From the NCBI GenBank assembly GCA_021464245.1, contig JADCRB010000013.1, positions 7,972,895 to 8,036,894 of the forward strand: a stretch of 64,000 nt of DNA, given 5' to 3'. This document shows positions 25,919 through 47,770 of this stretch, in pieces. Both the position numbers and the translations under genes were made by a program. The notes under the pieces are model-generated. The model was given only the letters and a program-made list of their open reading frames with translations, ran no database searches and was not told the DNA's origin. The stretch comes from Carallia brachiata. Its lineage: Eukaryota; Streptophyta; Magnoliopsida; Malpighiales; Rhizophoraceae. Every line of letters starts with the position of its first letter. Positions within the stretch are counted from its first letter, which is position 1.

Positions 25919-28900
25919 ATGGATCCAAATTTCTGTAGATCCACTTCTTTCTCAAACTCTTCTGCCTCAGATTCCTCTGAGATCCGTAGAGTAGTAAATC
26001 GAGAAGAAATGACTTATGAAAATTTTAAACAAATTGATAATTGGGAAATTCTCCGTGTTAAACCAAGTCAGATATATCATCTGTCTAAATCTATCTTTGC
26101 TAAACTTCCATTTAAAACCGATCTTCATATTAAAACTGAACAAAGAGATATTCCTCTTTCAGATTCTCTAAAAGAAATTCAGCTTTTGACCCCTGAATCT
26201 TTAAAACAACATAAGTCCAAAGGATTTGAATATATTCATATTGGGCTTATTCAGGTTGCTTTTAGACCCCTCACTTGTGAAGGACTTGACACATCTATTC
26301 TCGCAGTTCTTAGAGATGCTAGGCATACTCAGTTCCAAACTTCTCTTCTGGGAACAGTTGAATCTACTCTAAACACATGACCAATCTCTTTCGATTGCTA
26401 TCCTGACATGGCTATTTCTCTTAATGATAAAAACATTTTGAAAGCTGCAGTTTTGCAAATTAAAACTCATAATTATCATATGCTTTCTGGTTCCATTCCA
26501 GTTGCATTAATGTTTCGCATTCATTATAGACTTTTGGCATCTGCATTCACTCCCATTAAACATCTTCAAAAGTCTGTTAAAGGTGAAACACTTCTGATAC
26601 AAACAGATCTCACAAGGTCTAATGTACAGATTCCTAAACCCATTCAATGGAAAGACATCACTTTTCCAACAGAATGGACTCTTCAAGGAGCTGCCCCACC
26701 GGCAGAATTACCTCCTCCTGATATAAACCCGGACTTAGTCAAGATTAAACAATTTAGTGATAGTAAAGTCACTTTAAAATTTGATAGAATCCCTAGATCT
26801 GTTAGTTCTAGGTTTTCTGATGATTATTTTTCAACAATAAACCTAGGAAATGTTTCTCATATTCCATCTGTTATTAATATTCCTGTTACTAAACCCAGGC
26901 ATTCTACATCAGATTTGCCTAACCCTCGTTTTAAACATGCCAATTATTCATCCAATATTCCTCACTCTGTTTATGAACATGGTGAGTCATCTAAACCAGT
27001 AGAACCTGTTGTCCAGGATAGTCCTCCTTCTCAACCAACCTCTCCAACATATTCTGCAGTCACAGAAAATGTTTTGAATGTTCTTCAAAAAGAATTTGTT
27101 TTGGATAAAACCTTTTTGCGAAAAGATTTTTATTCTGACAAAAACAAAAACATGAGAGAATGGTTTTTCTATCAATTTAAACATATTCTTCCTGATTTGC
27201 AAAAAGCATTTTATGCATTTCTTGAAGAATATAAAATCCATATTCCATTTTTTGATTGGTTTGAATATCATACATCCACTTCTGAAAGTTGGAAAAACGA
27301 ATTTTCATATTTTGAATGGCCAAATGATATTTTGCAACAACCAAAAAACCCATTTTTTAAAACTATAAACCCCATTTCTAAACAAAAGACCCTTCCACTT
27401 TGGGAAGTTGAGGGAAAACAGATTCAGTCTGAACACCGTCCTCCAAGAAAATGTTCTTTTAAACAAGGAGAAGTTTCCATTGAAGCTTCACCATATAAAA
27501 TCCCTACAAACTCTGAACATAAGAATCTAAAAAGTTTAATTGAGCAGAATAACTTTTCTAATGTTAATCTGTACACTATTGGTAATCAGTTAACCCGAAT
27601 TGAAAAACAAATTTCAACTACTAAAACTGATTTTTCAACAGTCCAGATTAATAAAAACCCTATTTTTAAACCTTTTGAAGTTTCTTCTTCCACTAAACAA
27701 CAATTTCAAAACGATAAAACCAGTTTTCTGGATTCTATTAAACAACAACTTCAGTCTTTAGGATCAGCAGAATCCTCTAGTTCTCGAGTTGTCTTAGATA
27801 CCCCTGTCAAACTTAGTCTTCCAACTACGTCTTCTAAAACCATTCAAGTTTTGGATGAACTTGAAACATCTTCTGTATCCACATCAGATATAGAACAAAA
27901 CCAGCTCAATAAACTCATTTGGACTCCCTGTACTATTCCTATGTCTAGGGCTCCAGACCTTGATGACCAATCTAAACAATTAAACACCCAAACTAAGTAT
28001 AGTGCCAATTCTATTTATGAATGGAACATAGATGGAATGACAGAATATAACATTCTGGGCATTTTACATCAGATGACTATGGCTGCTAATGCCTATAGAT
28101 CCCAAAACACCTCTGTTTCTGATAGACCCATAGCTGAAATCCTTATTGCAGGATTTAACGGACAGCTAAAAGGATGGTGGGACTACCATCTTACAGAAAC
28201 AGAACGACTAAACATTCTAAACTCAGTAAAACTTGATGATCAAGAAACTCCTATTCTTGATACATTAGGAAACCCTATTCCAGACTCAGTATCCACACTG
28301 ATTCTAACCATCTCCTTACATTTTGTAGGAGATCCATCACATTTGAAAGACAAAAATACTGAACTTCTATCTAATCTTAGATGTAAGAACTTAAGTGATT
28401 TTCAGTATTACAAAAACACTTTTCTCACTAGATTAATGCTTAGGGAAAATTCCAACCAATCTTTTTGGAAGGAAAAATTCTTAGCAGGTCTTCCAACTCT
28501 TCTAGGAGAAAAGGTTCGTAATAAACTCAAAGAAACCATAGGAAATCTGATTCCTTACAATAAACTTACTTATGGTGAATTAATAAGTTCTACCCAAAAG
28601 GAAGGACTTAAAATTTGCCAGGACATTAAACTCCATAAACATTTGAAATGGGAAATGGCGCGAACTAAACAGGAACTTGGAAGTTTCTGTAAACAGTTTG
28701 AGTATAGTCCTATTTCCAATGATTCTAAAAAACCAAAATTTTCCTCTAAAACCTCTTTTTCAAAAAACAAACGGTTTTCTAAAAAACATTTTCCCTCTAA
28801 AGATGTTTTTTATAAACCACCTTTGAAAAAGAAACGTTTTCCTAAAACAAAACATTTTAAACCCTCTGGTCCCGCTCCTTCTACTTCTAAAACAGTTGTC

Positions 28901-31603
28901 TGTTTTAAGTGTCATAAACCAGGACATGTTGCTCGTTTTTGTAAATTCAATAAACAGTTAAATGAACTTGACATCACTAACGATGTTCGTCATAAACTCC
29001 AATCCTTACTTCTTGAACTTTCAGAATCTGATGACAGTTCATTCCATCATTCTCCTGAGATTGATGAACTTGCAGACACTAGTAATAAGACTAGTTCTGA
29101 CTCTGATTCTGATAAACAAGTCAATGTTCTTACAAAAGACCAGGAGTTCATTCTCCAAGTCATTAAGAGTATTGACAATCCTGAAATCCAGAAGCAGTAT
29201 TTATTACAGCTTCAACAATCATTAGAAACCCCTCCAGCAACTACGGTTACTGCTTTGAACTCCCAGACACATCCTTATGATTTAACCACTATTTTAAACA
29301 AACCAAGACATAATAAGTCTTCTGATCTCTCTTTATCTCAATTACAATCTGAGATCAAGACTATTAAACATGATTTAAAACTTTTGAAAGAAAAGCAAGC
29401 AGGCGATTCTGTCACTTTGCAAATGCATTTACAAAAAACAACTGTTGTTTCTGACAATGAACAAGAAACAGATGTTCACATTTCAGAAGACAACAATGAT
29501 TTTTTGAATGTTTTACGGGAAATTACCTCCCAAAAGTATTTAATCAAAATAAAAATTGTTTTTTCAAATGATTTTTCTTTAGAAACTATTGCTCTGTTTG
29601 ACACAGGTGCCAACCTGAATTGTATCAAAGAGAGTATAGTTCCTAAACACCTACATTGATATACCTCTGAGAAACTTTCAACTGCTAATGCTTCTAGATT
29701 AACAATCAACGGTAAGGTTGATGCTTATGTTGTTAATCAAGACATTAGTATTTTAACTTCATTTTTATTGGTAAAGGATATCCATCACACGGTGATATTA
29801 GGTACTCCTTTTATCACTATGATAACTCCTTACGAGGTTGATTATCATGATATTTGTTTTAAAAATTCAAAAACCTCTCAGAGACATAAACTCATTTTTA
29901 TAGAAAAACCTAAAACCAAGAATCTTCATTTAATAAAGGCTCATAGCATTTATTATAATGAGATTAATAATTTGATTAAAACCAAAAAGATAGACTTTTC
30001 TGTTCTTAAAACCTCTGTGACTTTGAAACAAATTGAAAAACAGTTTACCTCTGATTTTGTCAAAAAGAAAATTTCTGCTTTGCAAAATCAATTTGAAACT
30101 CAACTGTGTTCTGATTTGCCTATAGCTTTTTGGGACAGAAAACAACATATGGTTGACATACTATATGAAAAGGATTTTGATGAACGTCAAATTCCTACTA
30201 AAGCTAGACCAGTTCAGATGAATGCTGAACTTCTTAATCATTGTAAACAAGAGATATCTGATTTGCTTAGTAAGAAGCTTATCAGACCTTCTCGATCTCC
30301 ATGGTCATGTGCTGTATTTTATGTCAATAAAAATTCAGAAATTGAGCGTGGTGTTCTCCGTCTTGTCATTAATTATAAACCCTTAAACACTGCATTAAAA
30401 TGGATTAGAAGTCCAATCCCCAATAAAAAAGACTTGTTAAATAAGCTCCATTCTGCATTTATATTTTCCAAGTTTGATTTAAAATCCGGTTTTTGGCAAA
30501 TTCAAATTGCTTCAAAAGACCGTTATAAAACCGCCTTTACTGTTCCATTTGGACAGTATGAATGGAATGTCATGCCGTTTGGTTTGAAAAATGCACCAAG
30601 TGAATTTCAACGTATCATGAATGATATTTTTGCTGCATATTCATCATTCATCATTGTCTATATTGATGACATCTTGGTCTATTCTCATTCCATTTCTGAG
30701 CATTTTAAACATTTGAAAACATTCTTTTTTGTCGCTAAGAAGAATGGCCTTGTCATTTTCTAAACCAAAAATGTCTTTTTTTCAAACAAATATTCGTTTC
30801 CTTGGACACCATATCTGCCAAGGAACCATTACTCCTATTCAGCGATCCTTATCCTTTGTTGATAAGTTTCCAGATAAAATTCTTGATAAAACTCAGTTGC
30901 AGAGATTCCTTGGAAGTCTTAACTATGTTATTGACTTCTATCGTAATCTTAGTCAACTCTGTAAACCTCTTCACCAGAGACTTAGGAAGAATCCTCCTTC
31001 CTGGACAGATGAACACACTTCTACTGTCCAAAAAATTAAACACATGGTTAAGGAAATTCCTTGCCTATCTCTTCCTGACCCTCTTGCTCCTAAGATAGTT
31101 GAAACAGATGCTTCTGATCTTGGATACGGTAGAATTTTAAAATAGCTTTCTAATGGACAGGAATACATCATGCAGTATACTTCTGGCCACTGGAAAGGTG
31201 CTCAAACCAAATATTTTACTATACAAAAGGAAATTTTAAGTATTGTAAAATGTATTTCTAAATTTCAAGCTGATTTACTCAATCAAAAGTTTTTACTTCG
31301 TATTGATTGTACATCTGCCAAAGAAATTTTGGAAAAAGATGTTAAAAATGTTGCTTCTAAACAAATTTTTGCTAGATGGCAGGCTATACTTAGTATATTT
31401 GATTTTGACATTGCATATATTAAGCGAGAAAATAATTCCTTGCCTGATTTTCTAACCCGCGAATTCCTTCAAAACAGGCCATCTCCATCATGCCTCCTAA
31501 AAAATCCAAATCCAAAACAATTGACAAAGGTAAAACACAAGTTTCAGATGAAACAGTGCAAAGCCCCTCTCCTAAAAAAGCCTCGGCCCCTACTAAACTG
31601 ATG
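25919..31603 (+). pseudogene. Pararetroviral ORF1 polyprotein (MP-CP-PR-RT-RH), broken
   Basis: About 1,895 codons from the ATG at 25919. Domains in order: a 30K-type movement-protein region spanning the first stop; a Lys/Ser-rich capsid region with CCHC knuckle CFKCHKPGHVARFC (28898-28942); an aspartic protease with DTGAN (about 29600); reverse transcriptase with FDLKSGFWQI and YIDDILVYS (30658-30684); RNase H with ETDASDLGYG (about 31102-31131). Breaks: in-frame TGA at 26378-26380 (inside MP); TGA at 29657-29659 (just after the protease motif); a frame change in the T-run 30756-30759 (end of RT); TAG at 31143-31145 (RNase H). The defects are scattered and ORF2 is broken too, so the copy cannot make a full polyprotein. 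The stops look like point substitutions, as expected of old neutral decay. Confidence 0.88.
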
Positions 31604-32874
31604 GCTGCTGCCATTAAAGCTATTAAAACCCCTTTGGACCAAAATCCCAGAGTCGTTAAAACCATTAAAAAATCTTGGGCTGATGTAATCCAAGATGAAG
31701 AGGATAAACAAATTGGAAGCCACTATTTCCAAGTCTAAAGAGCTAGCAGTTCAAGAATAGGCTGCCAAATTAGCTCAAAGCCCGGAAATTCTTCAGGCCC
31801 TCCAAAACCTCACTAAACAGCCCTAACCTGTTGCAGTAAAACCCTCAGGTATGGTTTCTAAACCCACTTTAAAACAAAAGGAGATTATCTCATCTTCCTC
31901 TCAGGAGAAATCTCAAAATGAATTTCTAAAACCTTTATCTTCGGATAAATGGACTGATTTTCATCCAAAAGAATTTCACCAAAATCTCTTTCTGGTTGAA
32001 GAATCTTATATTCCTACTAACCTGCAAATCTTGATGGAACCCCATATGGTGCAGTTTAAATTGTTTTGGCGCCAATTGGGAATTTAAACCTTGGAACTAT
32101 CAGAAACCAGTAGCCTATTACATGACCCTCCTTTCTGAAACAGATCCACCCTCAGTAAAATGGAAATTCCAATACCAGAAGAAGGTAGATGGACAATGGC
32201 AAACCTATACGGATAATACCTTTGACCCAACCAAAGACTATTCGTACTCCACCTGCCAAATTATGAACCTTCTTCATCTTAAACAATTTGGCTCTCCATT
32301 TCTTTTGGAAGGCATAAGACTTGACCCCAATAATCCTGATCCTTCCCTTCATTTTTCATATTGGGACTATCAGCAGGCATGGTTCAATGCCTTTTTCTAT
32401 CAAAATTCTAAACGAGGCCATACTTGGCTTATTTATTTTGACAAAACATTTGAACCCCAATTAATTCCAAATTGGTTCCTCCAATGGTGGGATTATTTTG
32501 GCTGTACGAAGTTCATCCTTCCTACTGAACTTCTTCCCTCGTATAAACTCTTTGACCAACTTTATAAAACCCCTGAACAGGAGAGGAAATTTCCCCGAAT
32601 TTTCTCTTTCTGTATCAATTTTTTTATGCCCTGGGTTCTTAAATGGGAATACAAGTTTGTTTCTCATAAAGCAGGCACTATGGTTGCCAGAACCTTCTCT
32701 ATCCGATGGTGGAATAAATATGATATTCCATCCAATGTTAAACCCCAAGCTGTTGAAAAATGGCTTCTTAAACACCATGCAGACTATCTAAAATCCAAGG
32801 AGACAACTTATCCCCAGTTACCAGCCATGAACAAAGAACAGGCTGCATTTCTGGCCGAGAAGACTCATTGGCAT
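31490..32874 (+). pseudogene. Pararetroviral ORF2, unknown function, broken copy 1
   Basis: Starts at ATG 31490 inside the end of ORF1, in the -1 frame, with a 114-nt overlap. The N-terminus is Lys/Ser/Pro-rich (MPPKKSKSKTIDKGKTQVSD). The C-terminal half is strikingly Trp/Tyr/Phe-rich, e.g. FSYWDYQQAWFN and NWFLQWWDYFGC. Breaks: frame change in the A-run 31710-31712, TAG at 31758-31760, TAA at 31824-31826, and a frame change near 32060-32075. From about 32075 the frame is open to the junction at about 32874, where sequence switches to inverted ORF1. Florendoviruses have an ORF2 of unknown role; I see no enzyme motif. Three partial copies at this locus allow comparison. Confidence 0.75.
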
Positions 32875-33163
32875 CCTGCAATAAGGATTTCAGCTATGGG
32901 TCTATCAGAAACAGAGGTGTTTTGGGATCTATAAGCATTAGCAGCCATAGTCATCTGATGTAAAATGCCCAGAATGTTATATTATGTCATTCCATCTATG
33001 TTCCATTCATAAATAGAATTGGCACTATACTTAGTTTGGGTGTTTAATTGTTTAGATTGGTCATCAAGGTCTGGAGCCCTAGACATAGGAATAGTACAGG
33101 GAGTCCAAATGAGTTTATTGAGCTGGTTTTGTTCTATATCTAATGTAGATACAGATGATGCTC
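32874..33163 (-). pseudogene. Inverted ORF1 capsid-region fragment
   Basis: Reverse complement of ORF1 around 27870-28160, with scattered substitutions. It is fused to ORF2 so that the ORF2 frame reads a few codons into it and stops at TAA 32932-32934. Too short to encode anything. Confidence 0.85.
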
Positions 33164-33510
33164 TCCATCATGCCTCCTAAAAAATCCAAATCCAAAACAA
33201 TTGACAAAGGTAAAACACAAGTTTCAGATGAAACAGTGCAAAGCCCCTCTCCTAAAAAAGCCTCAGCCCCTACTAAACTGATGGCTGCTGCCATTAAAGC
33301 TATTAAAACCCCTTTGGACCAAAATCCCAGAGTCGTTAAAACCATTAAAAAATCTTGGGCTGATGTAATCCAAGATGAAGAGGATAAACAATTGGAAGCC
33401 ACTATTTCCAAGTCTAAAGAGCTAGCAGTTCAAGAATGGGCTGCCAAATTAGCTCAAAGCCCGGAAATTCTTCAGGCCCTCCAAAACCTCACTAAACAAA
33501 AACATAACAT
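33164..33510 (+). pseudogene. Pararetroviral ORF2 5' fragment, copy 2
   Basis: Matches 31482-31818 almost base for base. It lacks the A-run frame change and the TAG found in copy 1, so it is open from ATG 33170 through about 112 codons of ORF2. About 11 bases of unmatched filler (33500-33510) join it to the inverted RNase H fragment. Confidence 0.85.
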
Positions 33511-34230
33511 CTGTTTTGAAGGAATTCGCGGGTTAGAAAATCAGGCAAGGAATTATTTTCTCCCTTAATATATTCAATGTCAAAATCAAATATACTAAGT
33601 ATAGCCTGCCATCTAGCAAAAATTTGTTTAGAAGCAACATTTTTAACATCTTTTTCCAAAATTTCTTTGGCAGATGTACAATCAATACGAAGTAAAAACT
33701 TTTGTGAGTAAATCGCTTGAAATTTAGAAATACATTTTACAATACTTAAAAATTTCCTTTTGTTTGTAGTAAAATATTGGTTTGAGCACCTTTCCAGTGG
33801 CCAGAAGTATACTGCATGATGTATTCCTGTCCATTAGAAAGCTGTTTTAAAATTCCACCGTATCCAAGATCAGAAGCATCTGTTTCAACTATCTTAGGAG
33901 CAAGAGGGTCAGGAAGAGATAGGCAAGGAATTTCCTTAACCATGTGTTTAATTTTTTGGACAGTAGAAGTGTGTTCATCTGTCCAGGAAGGAGGATTCTT
34001 CCTAAGTCTCTGGTGAAGAGGTTTACAGAGTTGACTAAGATTACGATAGAAGTCAATAACATAGTTAAGACTTCCAAGGAATCTCTGCAACTGAGTTTTA
34101 TCAAGAATTTTATCTGGAAACTTATCAACAAAGGATAAGGATCGCTGAATAGGAGTAATGGTTCCTTGGCAGATATGGTGTCCAAGGAAACGAATATTTG
34201 TTTGAAAAAGAGACATTTTTGGTTTAGAAA
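33511..34230 (-). pseudogene. Inverted ORF1 RT-end/RNase H fragment
   Basis: Reverse complement of ORF1 about 30762-31478. It is open on the minus strand 34216-33746 and has a sense codon where the plus copy has TAG 31143. It carries its own indels after the QYTSGHWKGAQT motif, so the two copies decayed independently or came from different viral molecules. Confidence 0.85.
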
Positions 34231-36263
34231 TATAAGATTAGGTCAAATTGGGTGAATTTCAACTCTCAATCTACACTCAATTTACTTTTAGTGAATTTTA
34301 AAATTTTAAAATTGTAATGAATCTAACTCTTTACAGTTTTAACAGGTACGAGTTTATATGGATTAAATTAGTTAGATTGAGTCAGATTAATTGGTTTTTG
34401 AAGAGTCTTAGTTGACACTGCTGCTCCTACGGCTTGTGTTGTGGTTACAACTCTCGCCGGCGCCACTGCTGGGCCAGCCTCCATGATTGGCAGCACAACT
34501 GACGCCACTGTCATGCTATCTGCCGACGTCGTCCCCACCGCCATGCTTCCTGTCGTCGCCGCCGCTGCCCTTGCCATCGTCGCTGTTGCCCTTCTTGCTA
34601 TCGCCACCTTCCGCCACAAATTTTACTTCTGGATGGGCGGTTTTATGACTTATTTTGGGATGAATGTTAGGTTATGTTTGGTTGGGATTTTTTGGGATGT
34701 GTGCGGTATTGTTTTTGTACTTAATTGCATATATCTGTAGGTTAGGTTTCAGGGAAATCATTGTCGGCTGTACTTAATAGAATTCTATTGTAGGTCCACC
34801 AGAGTGCAACATATACTGCGATATACAGCTTTATCTAAATAAGGCATACCAATTTGAGATCTCAATTTTATACTAGACTAACCTCATTTCGATTTTTCTT
34901 ATGATATGAGGATTTCGCTTGAATGGAACGGATGTCTTATTAATCAATAGTCTGTTTGACAATGTTTTGTGTAAACTATTTTAACCTTGTTTTACTGTTA
35001 TCTTGTGCAAATTCTTTAACACTTTCGTGTCAAAATTATGTGCATAATTAAGTTTAATTAAAGCAATATTTATCTTTAGTCAAAAAAAAAATCAACCGAT
35101 AAAAAATTCAAATTAACGAGAACATTTTGGCAATCAAAAATTCTGGCATGAAAACTAAAATTAGGTTACCATCGACTGCTAAGCTGGTAATCGAATGGCT
35201 AAATTTGATTGAACAAAGCATAATATATAAAAATATAAAACAAAACTATGTTAACACATTTAATGAAATACATAAAAACCATATAGTTAATCAAGCAACA
35301 TCTAAATTTAACACATGTTTCCTGATCAAATAATTAAATCACAATATACCCACCGCACTCTCACAATTGTATACTTATAAAATTTTTCTGAAAAAGAAAA
35401 TCAAAAGGAAAATCAAGCAATGAACCAACATACTTACAAAATGCTCTTTCCTTCAACGTTGACAAAAATTTTAATGATAGCATAACCCTGATACAAGCCA
35501 GAACATTGAATAAAACGTTTCCTTCAACATTGACGACAATATGAAAATAAATAAATAAATAAATAAAACCTGCTATAACATCATTTTTTTTTTCCAACCA
35601 AAGTTGCGTAACATAGCTTTTTGGTGCAAAATGTGGAAAGCTCAAAGCCGAAAGGTAGCCTCCATATAAACACACCATCTGATGTAGCTGCCAAGTTGCT
35701 TCTATAACAATGGGACTTTTAATGGATAAAAAAATAATAACAATAACAAAAAAGATAGAGACTGTCAGGAAGATCGGTTGTTCCGATAGCTACAAAGAGC
35801 GAAATGTATGGTCATTTCAATGCCAACCAGAAATTACAGCCTCATGAAGCCAATACATGTATGGAATCTGGTCTGCATAGGTATCATCTGTACAGTGTAT
35901 GCTGTCAAAAGATGAATGGAAGTGTAGTAAATCTCCTTTTTCAATGATCGAATTCCCCAGCAGCCAACAGTCACAATTGAAGGACAAGGGGAAACAATGG
36001 AAAAGGAAACCTCCGCCGAAGTAAAATTATTCCGGCTAAGCCTCTTAGAGGAATTTCAGCCAATAAAGCCAGAGCCTTCTCATGAAAGGAAACACTCCAA
36101 AAATAGTCGCCGCTAAGCTTCACCTCCAACAAAATCTACAAAGCCCTAATGCAGCGTCCGAATTGCACGTCACACAGCAATTCGCATTCATGTCCAATTA
36201 GAACATTCACTGGACTGGCTTACTCATACGGAGGAAAAACCATAACACCAATCAAGTCCAGCA
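34231..36263. other. Spacer: retroelement-like block and PI4K 3' flank
   Basis: 34380-34620 is GC-rich with Ala-rich frames on both strands. T/G-rich sequence follows and ends in a poly(A)-like run at 35083-35091, reminiscent of a retroposed element with a 3' tail. 35100-36263 is AT-rich and holds the 3'UTR of the PI4K gene. No intact gene seen. Confidence 0.4.
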
Positions 36264-45853
<9,590 letters not shown>

Positions 45854-46330
45854 TCTACCATCATAAGCCCTAATTTACCCACTGGAAAGCAGATCGAACA
45901 AATCTTATCACCCTAAGACCCCAATTAAAAAAACAACGGTAAAAAAAAAAATCTACGAGAGGAACAAACAGCGGTCGTCTGCCAAATATTAAACCCTACA
46001 AATCCCTAAAACCTTAGCCACAGCGCTAATTTCAACGCCAGTAAAATTCTTCAACTTGCTTGTCTCAGTGATTAGATTCAGATGCTCGCTAATACGCCAA
46101 CAACAATAAAACCGTTTACTCACCAGCGACCCTAATTCTGTACCAAGACGCCACCCACAGGAGCTACAATCTGATGTTTGTTTCCCGAGAAATATTAATC
46201 AACGAGTGCATCGCAAATGATCGGGACTTTCTCAAGAAAATTGAGTTCGGGGGATAAGAGAAAGAAACAAAGAATTTGTGAATCGACTTACAAATGTGTG
46301 AGACGGAAGGAGAATACCAAACACCGATAA
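45854..46330 (-). promoter_or_regulatory. PI4K-beta 5'UTR with probable intron
   Basis: A CTTTCCAG acceptor lies on the minus strand just upstream of the ATG (about 45884). A donor ATTT|GTAAGTCG lies at about 46291, giving a 5'UTR intron of about 400 bp. Further upstream on the plus strand is a (GA)n tract at 46459-46480, perhaps a CT-rich leader or GAGA-type promoter element. Confidence 0.4.
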
Positions 46331-47755
46331 GGACGTACAGAATGGATCTCGCCGACCTCCGTTCAATGAGAACTACGCCCCTTACGCCGCCGCCGGTGGA
46401 GATTGTAGCGGTGGTGGTGGCGGAGGACTTCTGCGGGGTAAGAGACGAAGAGCGAGAGACAGAGAGAGAGAGAGAGAGAGGCGCAGGCGTGGCAATTATT
46501 ATTATTGGAATGTAATTCAAGTTTTTCAAAATTTCAAAATTATTTTGACGCGTGAAACAAATTTTTTCAGCTCATCTGCGCATGACATGAAATGAATATA
46601 ATATTAAGTTTTGACCGGCGAAACCTCAAAGAGAGTAAAAAAATTTTAACTACTGTATCCTCTAAAGGTAGGAATATTAAGCTTGGTTAGTTTATTTATT
46701 AAATTATTTTTGGTAATTATTATTATTAATTATTAATTTTTATTTTTTGTTGTTAAATACTGACAAATTTAATAAAATATTTAACTAATAAACATATTAT
46801 TACGTTTAATAATCAAAAATTTAATTTAGACGTTTAATATATATATATATCATATTAAAAAATATTTTTATATTTAATAATTTTATATTTTGAGAATAAT
46901 ATTTTATAAATAATATTAAGATTTTTTTCCATTTATTTTCTAATTTTTTTAAAAATAAATTTTTACTAAATAATAAAAAATATAATGTTGGAAATTTTTT
47001 TATAATTGTCAATATTCAAAAAGTGAAGTAAAAGATACTATTGAAGAATTATTGAAAAAAGAAAATATTTTGTTTATTCAAATATTAATAAAATAAATTA
47101 ACAAATTTAACTTATATAATAAATAAAAATTAATAAAATTATATAAATATTTTTTAAATAATTTACTCTACATAAATTATTATTATTATTAAAAATTAAA
47201 AATACATTAATAACAATAAAAAATAATTTTGACTTGCTTTTTATATTGGAGAATTTATAAAAAAAAATAAACAATTAAACATAATTACAAAAAAAATATA
47301 TTAAACCCTTATCTCTTTATTTTATTTTTAATTTTTAAAATTAAAATACAAACATAAGACTAAAAACTTAAAGAAATAAAAATTTTCAAATACTCCTAAT
47401 CAGTAATTGAAATATTAATTAGTATTTGAGATTTTTTCGTTCCTCTGACTAACTTATACTAGTGACCTTTTCAAATATAAACAGTGATATATAATATCGA
47501 GTTAATTCACTTATATCAAGACTCAAGTGGCTATATCACTTTTGACCTCATTGATTATTAGAATGTGAGTTGAGAGTTGTTGAACGAAATCTAAATAAAT
47601 AAAAATTACCTCAATTTTAATTTAAAGATTCTTGAGGCGTCCAGTAAAATAATTTTTTTAATAAAAAAAACTCCTAATTAGTACAGAAATCTCAGTCTCC
47701 TAATTAATAAATCTCAGTTTTCTACTTGTCTTTTGCAATTATTCAATTATATAAT
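46331..47755. other. Divergent intergenic region, PI4K-beta / ABCE
   Basis: Very AT-rich, with A/T runs and no open frame of interest. It should hold both promoters, but only the ABCE-side TATA motif is recognisable. Confidence 0.5.
46459..46480. repeat. (GA)n microsatellite
   Basis: Run of GA upstream of the PI4K-beta leader. Confidence 0.85.
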
Positions 47756-47758
47756 ATA

Positions 47759-47770
47759 TCTATATATATA
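47759..47770 (+). promoter_or_regulatory. TATA box of ABCE gene
   Basis: TCTATATATATA, about 490 bp before the ATG and before a plausible 5'UTR exon (about 47800-48028). The 5'UTR intron appears to run from GTTCTG at 48030 to the acceptor TTTTCGTAG ending near 48190. Confidence 0.45.

Larger units (their letters stand above)
25140..34230 (+). mobile_element. Rearranged endogenous pararetrovirus (Caulimoviridae, florendovirus/petuvirus type)
   Basis: About 9.1 kb of decayed plant pararetrovirus DNA. Order: inverted ORF2 fragment (25140-25664); leader with tRNA-Met primer-binding site; ORF1 (25919-31603, +); ORF2 (31490-about 32874, +); inverted ORF1 capsid-region fragment (32874-33163); a second ORF2 5' piece (33164-33506, +); inverted ORF1 RT/RNase H fragment (33511-34230). 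No LTRs or integrase are present. A single large ORF carries movement protein, zinc knuckle, protease, RT and RNase H, followed by a second ORF; this is the layout reported for florendoviruses. Both ORFs carry stops and frameshifts in this copy, so the locus is defective. Confidence 0.85.

Noticed and set aside
25919..31603. Possibly functional endogenous virus
   Set aside because: At least three in-frame stops and one frame change in ORF1, and several breaks in ORF2, so this copy is defective.
25140..34230. LTR retrotransposon
   Set aside because: RT/RNase H are present, but there are no LTRs, no integrase, and a movement-protein region precedes the capsid; caulimovirid fits better.
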